A DNA stretch of 64,000 nucleotides from Pyropia yezoensis (Eukaryota; Rhodophyta; Bangiophyceae; Bangiales; Bangiaceae). Position 1 is the first letter of the stretch; every line of letters starts with the position of its first letter. The stretch spans positions 16,559,816 to 16,623,815 of the forward strand of contig CM020619.1 in assembly GCA_009829735.1 (NCBI GenBank). Reading direction: 5' to 3'. Below are positions 10,481 to 20,239 of this stretch, one piece after another. The notes under the pieces were generated by a model. The model searched no databases and was not told the origin of the DNA. It was given only the letters and a program-made list of their open reading frames with translations. Position numbers and translations under genes: made by a program.

Positions 10481-12114
10481 TCTCACCTTGTCGGTGACGC
10501 TCACCTCCCTCCGCTGCGCGTCGGCATCGATGCTGACGTCGTCGCTGGGCGTCGCGGCCGCCGTGGCCGGCGCCCATACGACTAGAGGCATCTCTTCCCT
10601 CTCGCGGACGGTCCTTGCCCCCCCAGTGCGTGGTCCTACTATTTATCGACACGCGCGCGCACGTTTATTCCCCGCTCTCGATCATGCATAAACCCTCAAA
10701 TAAAAGCAATCAAAGCACAACACCCGCACATGACCACCTCAGAGGCGGCAGGACGATACGTCCGTGGAGGACGCCGGAAGCGTCGATGGGACAGCCTCCT
10801 CGCCCATGCCACCCTCCTCAACCTCGTCCTCACCCATCCGCCCGTCCACACCCCCGACGCCCAGGGTGAAGAGAAGGGAGGCAGACGCCACAAGCGAAAG
10901 GTCCGCGGCTGAGGGAGGTGATGGGCTGCGGGGGGTGGTGGTGAAGGACTGCGGGGGGGATGGTGTGGGTACATGACACAAACGGCGCCAACCCACGCCG
11001 CGTGCTGCGCGGCACCGCATGTGCACAAGTGCAGAGGTGCGTGGGAGCGCTCGGCAAGAGGGGCCGCAGAACACTCAAGGAGGGGCGTCCGGAGCACCAG
11101 CACCCTGGCTCTGCCCGAGTTGTGGGAGGGGGGGGGACCAGCCCTGGCACTCCGGCGCAGAGGGGGCCGCGGGCGCCCTCCCGGGGGCCCACGGGCGTGG
11201 AACATGCCTGCGCCCAAACTGTGCGAGGAGGGGGGCCCCGCCGCGTTGGGACCGGTGGGGGCGGCCTCAGAACGTGGTGCTCGCGCGGGGAGCCATGCCG
11301 AGATTCCACATGAGGCTGCCGCGCCTCGCCACACCAAGATTCCACATACGCGGATGTGCGTGCTCCAGCAACAGTACTTTTCAAGAAAGACCGAGGAAAT
11401 TGCAAGTACTTGCTTGGTGAACGGCAAACTTCGAACGACGTTCGCCGTCTATTCGCCGTCCAATCATGTCGCAGCGCCGGAGAACGTGCGGCTCAGAGCT
11501 ATTCAAGCTTCCCGTGCCCGACCCTCCAATTGACCAATCAGCGCTCCTATTGACGTCAAGCTGAGGGCGACTGTGAGCCACGAATCGACGTTAAGGGTGT
11601 CCATCTCGTATAGTAGCTTCGCTAATAAGAACACCGCTGGAGAGAGGAGAGTAAGCTCAGTCCCATGATGTTTTTTTTTTTTTGTCATCTGTGAGTGAGC
11701 ATCTCGTAGCGCGGCCCCCAATATGGGGCTGCCACGTGTAATGCCCCTTAATCAACCAGCTCTGCAATAGGCCTTCAAGGCCCATCTCGAGTACGATACG
11801 TGTCAAGAGAGTTTCCAATACGGCTCAGTGTTTACTCTTCCCTCGCATAGTCGAACCGTTCTGCTCTACGGTAGTTTTGCTCTACGGTAGCACTGCCAAA
11901 TCCAAGCGCGTCCGCTGGCGACGTGCACAAGCTAGGAGACGCTGTTGTTGTACTGTTGCGATTGGCCCCCTCACCCGCCGGTCCCTGGTGACGAGGGCTT
12001 CTCGAGCGCGATTATCCGTGCGCTGCTTCTCTGCCGCCTTACCCGCCGCCTCCTCGAGCATATCAGCATCCTCAGTCATGCGAGACAGACCGGGAATGGC
12101 CAACATCAACCGGA
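10481..12114. other. Spacer without recognised gene
   Basis: Mixed composition. An AATAAA lies in CTCAAATAAAAGC at about 10700. Two copies of GATTCCACAT-type words occur at 11300-11350, and a tandem pair of TGCTCTACGGTAGT occurs near 11860-11890. Composition becomes less GC-rich from 11.5 kb on, as in transposon-derived DNA, but I find no motif that names an element. The long reverse ORF at 10696-11427 shows no protein-like pattern. Confidence 0.5.
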
Positions 12115-13298
12115 AAGTCAGGTTTTTACCAGATAGAGAAGGAAAAAACTCACACGCCCGCGCAGAGGGGTCCACAGGGGGAGGCTCCCTCCCCGGCGAC
12201 GACGCATTCCCCCCCTCCTCGCTGGGAGAAACCGCCTGCTGCCGCGCTGCATCAGGTCCTGAGGAAGTTTCAGCGTGGCCGGCTCCGCCAGGGGTAGGCG
12301 ACTTTGTTGGGTGGGGGGGGGCGGTGCGAGGCGCGGGGTATGTGCGGTACGTGGGGGGGGGAACAACACAAACGGGTGATCATTTTCCTCCAGGTGTGTC
12401 TGCGTACATTCCTCGACTTGGGAGGTCAACGCGGCTTCGTCAACCGTAGCCCTCAACAACTACTTGATGAGCTCCAAGTAGGACGTCACCTCGCCAGCTC
12501 CTCCACTTGAGGAACTGGGCTTGACGGACATGATCTCCGTCCGGAGGTCCCTTTCAGTGAACTCCTGTAGCATATAAACTGCCATGCCTTCATTTATGGC
12601 ATTGTTGTTACAGGCTTCTGTGACGCGACGTAGGAACTCAAAGACACGGAGGTGGGGAGTTCCATTCCACTCCGCTCTGTGCCCAAACGAGTGAGTTACG
12701 TTCTTCTTCGCACGGCCCATAGCTCCGGCCTGAACAGGACCATACGCCACCGACTGGTTGTTCAGGGCGTAGGTCGCACAGTCAAAGATCCCCTGGTAGA
12801 CCGGGTTGGCTACCTGGATCTTGGGCGGCACCTCATCGAGGGAATAGCCGCTGGGGCAGAGGGGTATACTGACCCGGCGTCTCTGCCGTCTGTCCTGGCG
12901 GGCTGGGTGTAGCCCCCGGCATCTCTTCAGGGTCGCCCCCGTATAAGGCGTTCGACCTGCCGACGTCATCGTGGCTCCCACGTTGGGAGTCACAGGGGTC
13001 GATCCCTGTTCGGGACGCCCCGATGCAGGCGCAGGGCGGAAGTGTTCCCTGTGTCTGCGGGCTCGAAGGCCCCACTCCGGTCTGGACATTGAGACCACCT
13101 GGCAAACTCGCCACAAACTGATTTGAAATGGTATTCGTCAGCGTGACCACCAGTTCCGGCAAGCCTGCCGCAACACATCAGCCGCCTCCCGACGGACAGT
13201 TTCCGCCAAAAGAGGGTTTCCGACTTCAGTTGAGTATCGGTCAGCCTCCGGGAGTCCACCTGAGGGGTAACAACGATCCCCGTTGGCGATGGCTCCAT
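12115..13298 (-). pseudogene. Decayed Ty3-type gag remnant
   Basis: The reverse-strand stretch 12460-12840 encodes a peptide aligning by eye with the Gag of the complete Ty3 element in this window: both have MGR-(A/V)-(K/R)-x-(V/M)-x-HSF, then LRR(V/L)-x-(E/K)ACN(N/D)NA(I/V)-(N/S)EGMA(V/L)Y. After LELIK an in-frame TAG (12460-12462) falls where the intact Gag has Trp, and homology-like sequence continues (LLRATVDEAALTSQVEE) to about 12300. Upstream, a Pro/Gly/Gln-rich N-terminal part continues in another frame (12833-13162), so there is also a frameshift near 12840. No LTRs were recognised around it. It is a separate, older lineage of element, not a recent copy. Confidence 0.65.
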
Positions 13299-13299
13299 G

Positions 13300-15290
13300 C
13301 CAAAATTGGCTTCAACCTGAGGGGCTTCCGTTGAAGACGCTTTCTCACCTTAGGACGTCCCCACAGGACTCACCACTCGGTGGCCGACCTTCGAACCTCC
13401 ATCTTCAAGGGTGTCACCTGAATGAACTCCCAACTGAGTTGGGGTGGCCACTTGCCCGCCCATACTCCCAGTCCCGCTGGGTGGAGGGACCTCTAGTCCT
13501 TCTGCGACCCCAGGTACACCTACCTGTGTCTCACCAGCCTTCAAAGGCACTGAAGTACGTGCGTCACCCGTGTACTCCCCGGACGACGGGGGGTCCGATC
13601 CAGCCATGTTTGCGAACGATCCGCACGACATAGACCAAGACCACCGCTCCTCTGAGACAGAGGGCCCCCTACACCCGGGTGCACCCGGAGGTAAAGTTTA
13701 CCTGTGTCTCCTGCTGCTCCACCAAATGCGGCAAAAACCACTCGCGCACACAGCACCCAAGTTGGGGCGGTACACAAGGGCTGCCTCCCGCGTCGGGGGA
13801 ACCGGAAGAAGTGCAAGTCGCACACACGCTATCTCTGCTGTGGGGCAATCCCCCACGACGAACCAAGAAGATGGTGTGTGGGCCAACCCCCCAGGCAGCA
13901 GTCCCCTCCCTGTGGTGCAGCTCCCCCCCCTCCGGGGCACAGTGTCCTCTCGCCCCAGAGTGCAGGTGGCCTCGTACAGACCGCAGTGGCTTTTTTTTTT
14001 TGTCTCCAAGAGACGAGGGCTCGCAAGACCTTTTTTGTTTTGAAGAGACACGCGCTGATGCTTCTCTCCCCCCTCCAGGAAGGCGCAACACCCCGCACGC
14101 CCTCTCCGCACACCTCATCGACCTAACCTTTCCCAGAAGTGACGCTGCTTTCTTTTTTTGTCTCCCCAGAGAAACAAGAGTGCTGACTGTTTTTTCTTCA
14201 TGTCTCTCAACAGACAAAGGACCCCCCCCCCTAGGGAGGAAGCCACTGTCGCAAACTCCCACCTCACACCGGCTGAACCTGCCTCTGCTCATCCGTCGCT
14301 GGGTGTCAGGGGGAAGGAAGCACGAATGTCACCTCCCCCTCCCCGAATGTCACCTCCCCCTGCCCGACACCACCCGACCACTTCACCCCCCTCTCCCCCA
14401 CCCCCCTTCCCTCAGCCACCGCCGCTGCGGCGGGTGCCGCGGGTACGCGCCGGTGGGTGCCTCACCAGCCACAGCATCGTGACCGCCACCTCCACCACCG
14501 CCTCCGCCACGGAGCACCCTTCACCCCCAACCGCTCTCCCGACCCCCCCCCCCAGCCCCCCTCACTGCTCCAGCTCGGGCAGCGGGGGGGGGGGCGCCCC
14601 CAACAAGCGGCTGCTCGCCTGCCCAACCCTCCTCCCGAGCCCCCCTTCCGTCAGCGACCTCTCGGCCGTCCGACCCCCCCCCCCTTGACCGCCGCTCGCC
14701 GCGGCGCAGGATCCCCCCAGCGCGCGAGCGATCGCCCGACGGCCATCACAAGGGCACAAGCGCAGTGCTGGCAGGGGCGGGGCACACCGCAGCGGCGGCG
14801 GCCAGCTGGGGGGCGGCAAGAGTGGTGTCGGCAGCGGCTGCGGGGGCGGCCACAGCGCGAGCGAGAGGCCGCCAACGGCCCAGACCAACAGAAGGAAAGC
14901 GGCGGCGGGGGAGGGGGGGGGGGGGGGGGCTGGTTGTTGGGATGGGCGAGGGCGGCGCCGCAGCGGGGAGGGGAGGGGAGACGCAGAGAAGGCTGACCGT
15001 TGGGGGGGGTGGCGCGGCGCGGGGGCGGCGGGGGGGGGAGAGCCAAGGTGGCGCGAAGGGGAGGTGGGGGCGCGGGAAGACGGGGGCACGGGGGGGGCCA
15101 AGGTGCCAACGGAGGCCATGATCGCACGCTCGACCCGGCCATTCCCTCGATGGCGCAGGGGAGGCCGTGCGCGCGGGTTTTTTATCCCCCAAGGGCGTCG
15201 GACTAGGCGCCCGATCGTCGCACGATTGTGCGTTACCAACAATCAATACGGTCCGACGGCACTCCGACGATCGACTAGGAATATACATGA
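13300..15290. other. Spacer without recognised gene
   Basis: 13350-13630 keeps a reverse-strand open frame that might be more of the decayed gag N-terminus. 13980-14220 contains two related T-run segments (poly-T followed by GTCTCC and a GAGA word). 14325-14365 has a direct repeat of GAATGTCACCTCCCCCT. 14590-15110 is G-rich, with runs of more than 15 G. I cannot support a gene here. Confidence 0.45.
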
Positions 15291-15292
15291 TA

Positions 15293-15758
15293 TTGCAGTT
15301 CTCCCAATTTTGGCCGATCCGGACAAGAACAAGAACAACAGTCCACTGACCAATGACATGCCTCACAGGATGCCTCTCTGACCAATGAGAGCTCCGAATC
15401 AGCCTCCATTGTTGTGCAAACAGTAAATAAGATCTGCGACTTTCCCTGGACTCCGAGCACATGGAGGAGAGAACCTGAGTGGAACAGACACCAAGACAAG
15501 CTGGACAACTGTTCCGGAGAGGAATGAGCCGATGTGGGGGGAATCTTCGGCGATCTCAGCCGAGAGAACAACAGTGTTTCGACCAATCAGCGATCGGTAA
15601 GAGGCCCACTGTGGCTGCAGCCAATCATATGCTCTGTGCGATCGGGCCCCTAGAGCCCGCGATTGGCTCGCCCTCACCTGCCAGCACGCGATTGGCTCCC
15701 ACAGTTGTTCATGCAGTGTTGTTCTTGTCCGGATCGGCCAAAATTGGGAGAACAGCAA
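15293..15758. mobile_element. 466-bp MITE with TA target duplication
   Basis: Terminal inverted repeats of about 40 bp match with a single mismatch. The left end begins TTGCAGTTCTCCCAATTTTG and the right end, reverse-complemented, begins TTGCTGTTCTCCCAATTTTG; both continue through GCCGATCCGGACAAGAACAA. TA dinucleotides flank both sides (15291-15292 and 15759-15760), as expected for Tc1/mariner/pogo-type insertion. It has no coding capacity. The interior carries at least six GACCAAT/GATTGG words (CCAAT-box like), in both orientations. Confidence 0.85.
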
Positions 15759-16206
15759 TATACTGTATTATACGTATAGTACAGTACCAAACGTCGCGAC
15801 TGCGCCCTGGATGGAATCGCGCGATTCGGGGCTACGGCACCGATAGCTACGCTGTACCGTGCCGGCCCCGTGGACGCGCCGACGCGGAGGGCCCTGCTGG
15901 ACGGTGCGTCCTCTTTCCCCTTCCCCGAAACCCCCCGCTGCGGGCCTGTGGTGTGTCCGCGAGACTGCTGTCCACCAGTGGCGCCACGGCGCTCCCCCTT
16001 TCCTTCCCTTGGCCCCCCGCGGCACCGCCGTCGACGTTGCTGCCCCCCCCCCCCTCTCTTTCTGCCGGCTCGTTGCGCTGCGCCAACCCCCCTCTCACCC
16101 CAACCATCATCCGCCCCTTCCCCGCTCTACCCGCCCTCATTGTCCCCTCCCCCCTCTCCCCATCCTTCCCCCCTCCCCCCCCGGCAGTGTACTTTCTTTT
16201 TGGTCC

Positions 16207-17592
16207 ATGGCGCGGGCCCGCGCGAGGTCGTCGTCCTCGCCGTCTGCCACCGCCGCCGCCGCGGCGGTGGCGGCGGCGGCGGCGGCGTCGGGGGTGGCAC
16301 CGACGCGGTCTGGGGTGGCGGCGTCAGCAGCGGCACACCCGCTGGCGCTGGGTACGTCTGCAAGGAGTGCAGGGGGGATGAAGGAGGGGGGGAGGGGGGA
16401 GGGGGAGCGGCTGGCCGACGCGCTGTTCCCATGGTGTGGGTGCTTGCTTGTTTTTTTGGTTCCGCTTGTGCCCGTCGGAGGGTGGATCGTAGGTGGGAGG
16501 AGCTCTGCCGCTGACGCGCCCCGTTTTCTCCCGGTGCTATGCTGGCTCGGCTCTCTCTCCATCACCCCCTCCCCCCCCCCCTTTCCCCCCCCGCTCCTCC
16601 CCCCCCCCCTCTCACCCGCTTCCTCTCCCATAACTCCCATTGTCCCTGTCTCTGCATCCCCCCCCCCCTCCCCCCCTTATCCCCCCCCTTCCCCGCCGCT
16701 GGGTCCGGTAACCCCCCCCCCCACAGCCCACTCCCTGACCGCCGTCTCCCTAGTCGCCGGTGGGGTGGCCCTGTCGCCCACCTCTGCCCCCTACGCCGCC
16801 CTCGGCGCGGCGCTGGCCGCAGTGCCGTCCCCTCCCCTCCCCCTCACGCCGTCGGGGGTGCTGGCGGCCATCCTCTTTGCCGCCGCCGCCACCGCCCGCG
16901 TCGCCCGCGTGGCGCGCGCGTGCCCCCCCAGCGGCGGCCCCGGCGGCGGCGGCGGCGGCGGCGGCGGTGGTGGTGGTGGTGACGGTGGCGCGGGCGTCCT
17001 CGCCCTGTCTGCCACCGCGACGTTTGCGTCGGTCGTGTTGGCGGTGGTGGCGGGCCACGCGCCGCGGTCGGTGGTGCCCCTGTGGGGCCTCCTCGGTGCG
17101 ACGGCGGTGGATGTGGCGGCGGGGTGGGCGTTGATGCTTGCGGGGGGGGCGGGGGGCGGCGGCGGTGGCGTCGGCGCGGCGGGGGCGGCAGACGGCAGCA
17201 GCACTGGCGGCGGCGGCAGCGGCAGCGGCAGCGCGGCGACCGGCCGGCGGGGGCGCCCCCTGTCGATTGCGTGGCACGCCGTCACTGGCGCCGCGTCGTC
17301 GGCGGCGGTGGCGGCGGGGGTGTATGGGGTGAGCGACGCGGCGCTGGGGTGGCTTGCCGCCGGCGGCGGCGTTGACGCGGCGAGTGGGGTGGTGCTGTGC
17401 GCGGCGGCCGCGGCGGTGGTGCGGCTGGCGCTGGGCGCCGCGACGCTCGCCGTCGCGGCGGCGGTGGTGGCGGGGCGAGACGCGGCGGCGGCCGCCCGGT
17501 CGGGGCGGGTGGCAGCGGCGGCATTGGCCGCCGCCGCCGCGCGAGGGCGGGGGGAGGTAGGGAAGGGGGTGGGGGGGGGCCGACGCCGGTAG
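16207..17592 (+). CDS. Predicted multi-pass membrane protein, two exons
   Basis: Exon 1 is 16207-16351, starting at an ATG in a strong context (GTCCATGG) and ending at a GTACGT donor. Exon 2 is 16727-17592 after a C-rich tract ending CACAG. Phases match, giving 336 residues. The N-terminus is Arg/Ser/Ala-rich and could be a targeting peptide. It is followed by about six hydrophobic segments, for example SLTAVSLVAGGVAL, GVLAAILFAAAATA, LSATATFASVVLAVVAG and AAAVVRLALGAATLAVAAAV. Gly-rich linkers separate them, one of 14 Gly. The C-terminus is Ala/Arg-rich and basic. I do not recognise a family. The gene model rests on start context, phase agreement and hydrophobic periodicity; in this GC-rich sequence an Ala/Gly-rich artefact cannot be excluded. 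Confidence 0.55.
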   Translation: MARARARSSSSPSATAAAAAVAAAAAASGVAPTRSGVAASAAAHPLALGTSARSAGGMKEGGRGEGERLADALFPWCGCLLVFLVPLVPVGGWIVGGRSSAADAPRFLPVLCWLGSLSITPSPPPFPPPLLPPPLSPASSPITPIVPVSASPPPSPPYPPPSPPLGPVTPPPTAHSLTAVSLVAGGVALSPTSAPYAALGAALAAVPSPPLPLTPSGVLAAILFAAAATARVARVARACPPSGGPGGGGGGGGGGGGGDGGAGVLALSATATFASVVLAVVAGHAPRSVVPLWGLLGATAVDVAAGWALMLAGGAGGGGGGVGAAGAADGSSTGGGGSGSGSAATGRRGRPLSIAWHAVTGAASSAAVAAGVYGVSDAALGWLAAGGGVDAASGVVLCAAAAAVVRLALGAATLAVAAAVVAGRDAAAAARSGRVAAAALAAAAARGRGEVGKGVGGGRRR

Positions 17593-18067
17593 GAGGTTTT
17601 TTTTTGAGGGAGAGGGTGGTAACCGCCGGTGGGAGAGGAGGGCGCCCGTGTGGTTGTAGAATGGGGGGCGCGGCGGGCGTGGGGGTGGACATGGGTGTAC
17701 ATTTGGATGGTCCATGGCTGGGGGGGAGAGGGCGCCGCTGGACGCCAGGCGCCGGCGCGGCGTCGTCGATAGGGTGCTGACGATGTCAGGGGAGAGGCGG
17801 GGAGGGCGCCGTCTGGGGGGACGCGGGAATGCACGTTGACAGGAGGAGTCCTTGTGAGACGGGGGTGCGGACCCTCCACGGCAGAGTACAGTACATAGGT
17901 ACAGTACATTCATTCTTGCCGGGTGATGGTCTGGACGGTTGTCGCGAACACAGATGGACAACGTCGTGTGCCTTCCGTGGGAACCTGAAAAAGATTCCTA
18001 TGAATTGTGCCATCACATTTGGCGCATCCGCAGCACACCGAGTCCAAGACCCCAAGCCTCCTATCGC
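17593..18067. other. Intergenic spacer upstream of the pogo-type element
   Basis: A short T-run after the stop at 17590 could be 3'UTR. A GTACAGTACATAGGTACAGTACAT palindromic cluster lies at about 17885-17910. No gene seen. Confidence 0.4.
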
Positions 18068-18072
18068 CCATG

Positions 18073-18115
18073 AGTCACCGTGATAAATTCTGAAAATCTG
18101 TGATAAAATCTGACC
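18073..18115 (+). repeat. Left 43-bp terminal inverted repeat
   Basis: Identical, reverse-complemented, to 19888-19930. Confidence 0.95.
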
Positions 18116-18169
18116 TGTCTCCAGCCCGAACAGTCGTATCTCCGAGGTACACGAGTGACTATCTTCGCT

Positions 18170-19825
18170 ATGGAGGCGCCAAAGACGACCGCCAAAGCAG
18201 TCCCGCTCATCATGGAGCGCGTCCGTGCCGGGGAGCTGCTCAAGGATGCTTTGTTGGCCGTTCACGGGTCCACGGGCTTCACTGTGGGGGCGCTGAGGAC
18301 GGCCTACTACGCTGCCCGGGGGGGGGAGGGGGTGCACCATGGCAACAACATCCTGTCGGCGGCGGAGGACCTGGCGCTGCTGTACGCGGCGCAGGCCTTC
18401 AGCCACACCAACTTCCCCCTCACCCGGCCGCAACTGGCCTCCCTCGTGCAGGACCTGTGGGGCAAGAAGGTCGGCGAGACGTGGGCACGGTCTTGGGTCA
18501 AGCGTCACCGGGAGCACCTCTCCTCCCGCACGGCCAAGGCCCTCGCCGACAAGCGCAACTCGACCTCAGTGTTTGAGGAGGTCGTCGACTGGGCTGACCA
18601 GGTGGAGAAGTTCTTGAAAGACCACCGCCTCCCCCCCTCTGCCATCCTCAACTACGATGAGTGCCGCCTCGTCGGGGGGCGCGACCGGCTGGCCGTGCAA
18701 CGCATCCAAGCTACCGACAGAGAGCGCCCAAACGCTGCCAGCACGCGGGGGGCCACTGTGGCCTCCATATTGACCTTTGTGGCCGCAAATGGGGCTCCCT
18801 TCCTGTCCGTGTATATCTTCCGCGCGCGCTTTGGGGACAATGATGCGGCAGCCACGCGTTTCACCCTGTCACGCGTGCAGCAGCGGACGAGGGGCACCTG
18901 GCTGCGGCGGTATGGGTGGACAGAGTCGGGCTTTGTCGACGCGGCCACGTTTGCGGTCGTGATGGAGGCCTTCTGCGACGAATGGCGCCTGCGCAACCCT
19001 AACCAGGAGTGTATGCTCATTGGGGACCAGCTCGGAGCGCACCGGCAGGTCGAGGTGGTACGCGCGGCTCTCAAAAGCAACGTGTTGTGTTGGTGGTTGG
19101 TCGCCAATACCTCCCACTGGCTGCAGGTGCTGGATGACAAGTGTTTTGCCCGGATCAAGAAGGTCGTCCCTGTCCTGTCCGACGACAAGATCATCCAGGC
19201 GCTCATGACGAACCAGCCGACCCGTGACTGTCTCCTGGAGGCGGCATACGAGGCGGAGCGCTTGGCCCTCACCCGGGAGACCATCCAGGCGGCGTTCAAG
19301 TCGGTCGGCCTCTACCCGTGGGACCGCAAGCGAGTCATCGAGCTGGCGCGCGTCAACCTTGGGATTGGGCTTCCCTCTGACGGCGTGGCTGACCAATCAC
19401 GCGCGGCTGCGGCTGTGGTCATCCGTCAGGCGTATGATCAACGCGCGGCCGACCAGAAAAAGGTGGTATCGGGCGTGGCAGTGGTCAAAAAGGCCAAGGT
19501 GTATAGCGGCAAGGACCTCATCGCCCAGCACGAGGCGCGGGTGGCCGCGGACGCCAAGGCGCTGGCCGACAAGGCGGCCGCCGCGGCTGAGAAGGAGGCG
19601 GACAAGGCTGCCAAGCTTGCCCTGCGCGCGGAGGAGGCCGAGCAGAAGCTGCTGCTGGTCTGCCGCGCCTGCAACCAACGGGTACATCGGGGTGGCAAGG
19701 ATTGGCACGTGTGCGCCTGCGCGGCATTCCGTGTTTGCTCCCAGTGCTTGAAAATCAGTGAGGGCAAGGCGCTGGTGAGTGCGCATAATGTGGTCTGTTC
19801 AGATGTACCTAAGCACACGGAGTAG
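18170..19825 (+). CDS. DDE_1 (pogo/Tigger-like) transposase, intact
   Basis: 551 residues from the first true ATG at 18170. The N-terminal half carries a CENP-B-like helix-turn-helix region: FPLTRPQLASLVQDLW, then GETWARSWVKRHREHL, the typical W-x2-x-F/W-x2-R-x2 pattern. The catalytic core has ILNYDECRLV (first D), CMLIGDQLGAHRQVE (second D) and NTSHWLQVLDDKCFARIKK (third acidic residue in the Q-x-LDD context), then the conserved FKSVGLYPWDRKR. The C-terminus has an Ala/Lys/Glu coiled coil and a Cys/His cluster (CRACNQRVH...CACAAFRVCSQC), probably a zinc finger. It acts in the nucleus by binding the 43-bp repeats and excising the element. The ORF is unbroken, without introns. The family call is firm at superfamily level. 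Confidence 0.9.
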   Translation: MEAPKTTAKAVPLIMERVRAGELLKDALLAVHGSTGFTVGALRTAYYAARGGEGVHHGNNILSAAEDLALLYAAQAFSHTNFPLTRPQLASLVQDLWGKKVGETWARSWVKRHREHLSSRTAKALADKRNSTSVFEEVVDWADQVEKFLKDHRLPPSAILNYDECRLVGGRDRLAVQRIQATDRERPNAASTRGATVASILTFVAANGAPFLSVYIFRARFGDNDAAATRFTLSRVQQRTRGTWLRRYGWTESGFVDAATFAVVMEAFCDEWRLRNPNQECMLIGDQLGAHRQVEVVRAALKSNVLCWWLVANTSHWLQVLDDKCFARIKKVVPVLSDDKIIQALMTNQPTRDCLLEAAYEAERLALTRETIQAAFKSVGLYPWDRKRVIELARVNLGIGLPSDGVADQSRAAAAVVIRQAYDQRAADQKKVVSGVAVVKKAKVYSGKDLIAQHEARVAADAKALADKAAAAAEKEADKAAKLALRAEEAEQKLLLVCRACNQRVHRGGKDWHVCACAAFRVCSQCLKISEGKALVSAHNVVCSDVPKHTE

Positions 19826-19887
19826 ACGAGATATGATTTTTTTGTTCTTGTATCTGCTCCTTATTCTCTCTCTGTCGCCGACGGTCC

Positions 19888-19930
19888 GGTCAGATTTTAT
19901 CACAGATTTTCAGAATTTATCACGGTGACT
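19888..19930 (-). repeat. Right 43-bp terminal inverted repeat
   Basis: Identical, reverse-complemented, to 18073-18115; followed directly by the CCATG duplication. Confidence 0.95.
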
Positions 19931-20020
19931 CCATGTGCCTCGGCCAATGAAAGTGCTGCATGCACCGCGCATGCACGTCGCTCTCGCGACTGACGTCAGC
20001 TCTGTGAGGTGTCTCGCTCC

Positions 20021-20175
20021 GGGACCACCATCAGGGTGGGGTTGTGTTGAAAGTTTCAAGGTGGGGTTGGGTTGTGCTCGCACCTGAATGCACGAGCGTT
20101 GCGCGTGTCATCTGGTCATCTGGCCCATTGCCCATGTCTGTTGAACGCACAGGGTGGGGTTGGGTTCGCGACCCA
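20021..20175 (+). repeat. Left terminal inverted repeat of MULE element B
   Basis: Begins GGGACCACCATCAGGGTGGG; matches 41427-41581 in reverse complement at roughly 75-80 percent by eye, with long exact blocks such as GTGGGGTTGTGTTGAAA. Confidence 0.8.
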
Positions 20176-20239
20176 GGAGTTGAGCAGCGTAACGGCGACG
20201 CGAATTCCAAATACTCAGTACCCACATAGAGAGTCGCGC

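Larger units (their letters stand above)
18073..19930. mobile_element. Intact pogo/DDE_1-type DNA transposon (1,858 bp)
   Basis: Perfect 43-bp terminal inverted repeats: 18073-18115 equals the reverse complement of 19888-19930, beginning AGTCACCGTGATAAATTCTG. Inside each repeat, GTGATAAA-(A)-TCTGA occurs twice, probably transposase binding sites. A 5-bp direct repeat CCATG flanks the element (18068-18072 and 19931-19935). One uninterrupted transposase gene fills the interior. Perfect repeats and an intact ORF indicate a very recent, possibly active copy. Confidence 0.92.

Noticed and set aside
9811-10691. Three overlapping forward ORFs of 224-255 codons
   Set aside because: All three frames are open over the 50-bp repeat, which lacks stop words; no frame is preferred.
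10696-11427. 243-codon reverse ORF
   Set aside because: No protein-like pattern, no motif; the opposite strand is equally open.
20033-20175. Solo repeat or satellite, matching 41427-41567 in inverse orientation
   Set aside because: Better explained as the two ends of MULE element B because a 10-bp duplication flanks them and the contents fit.
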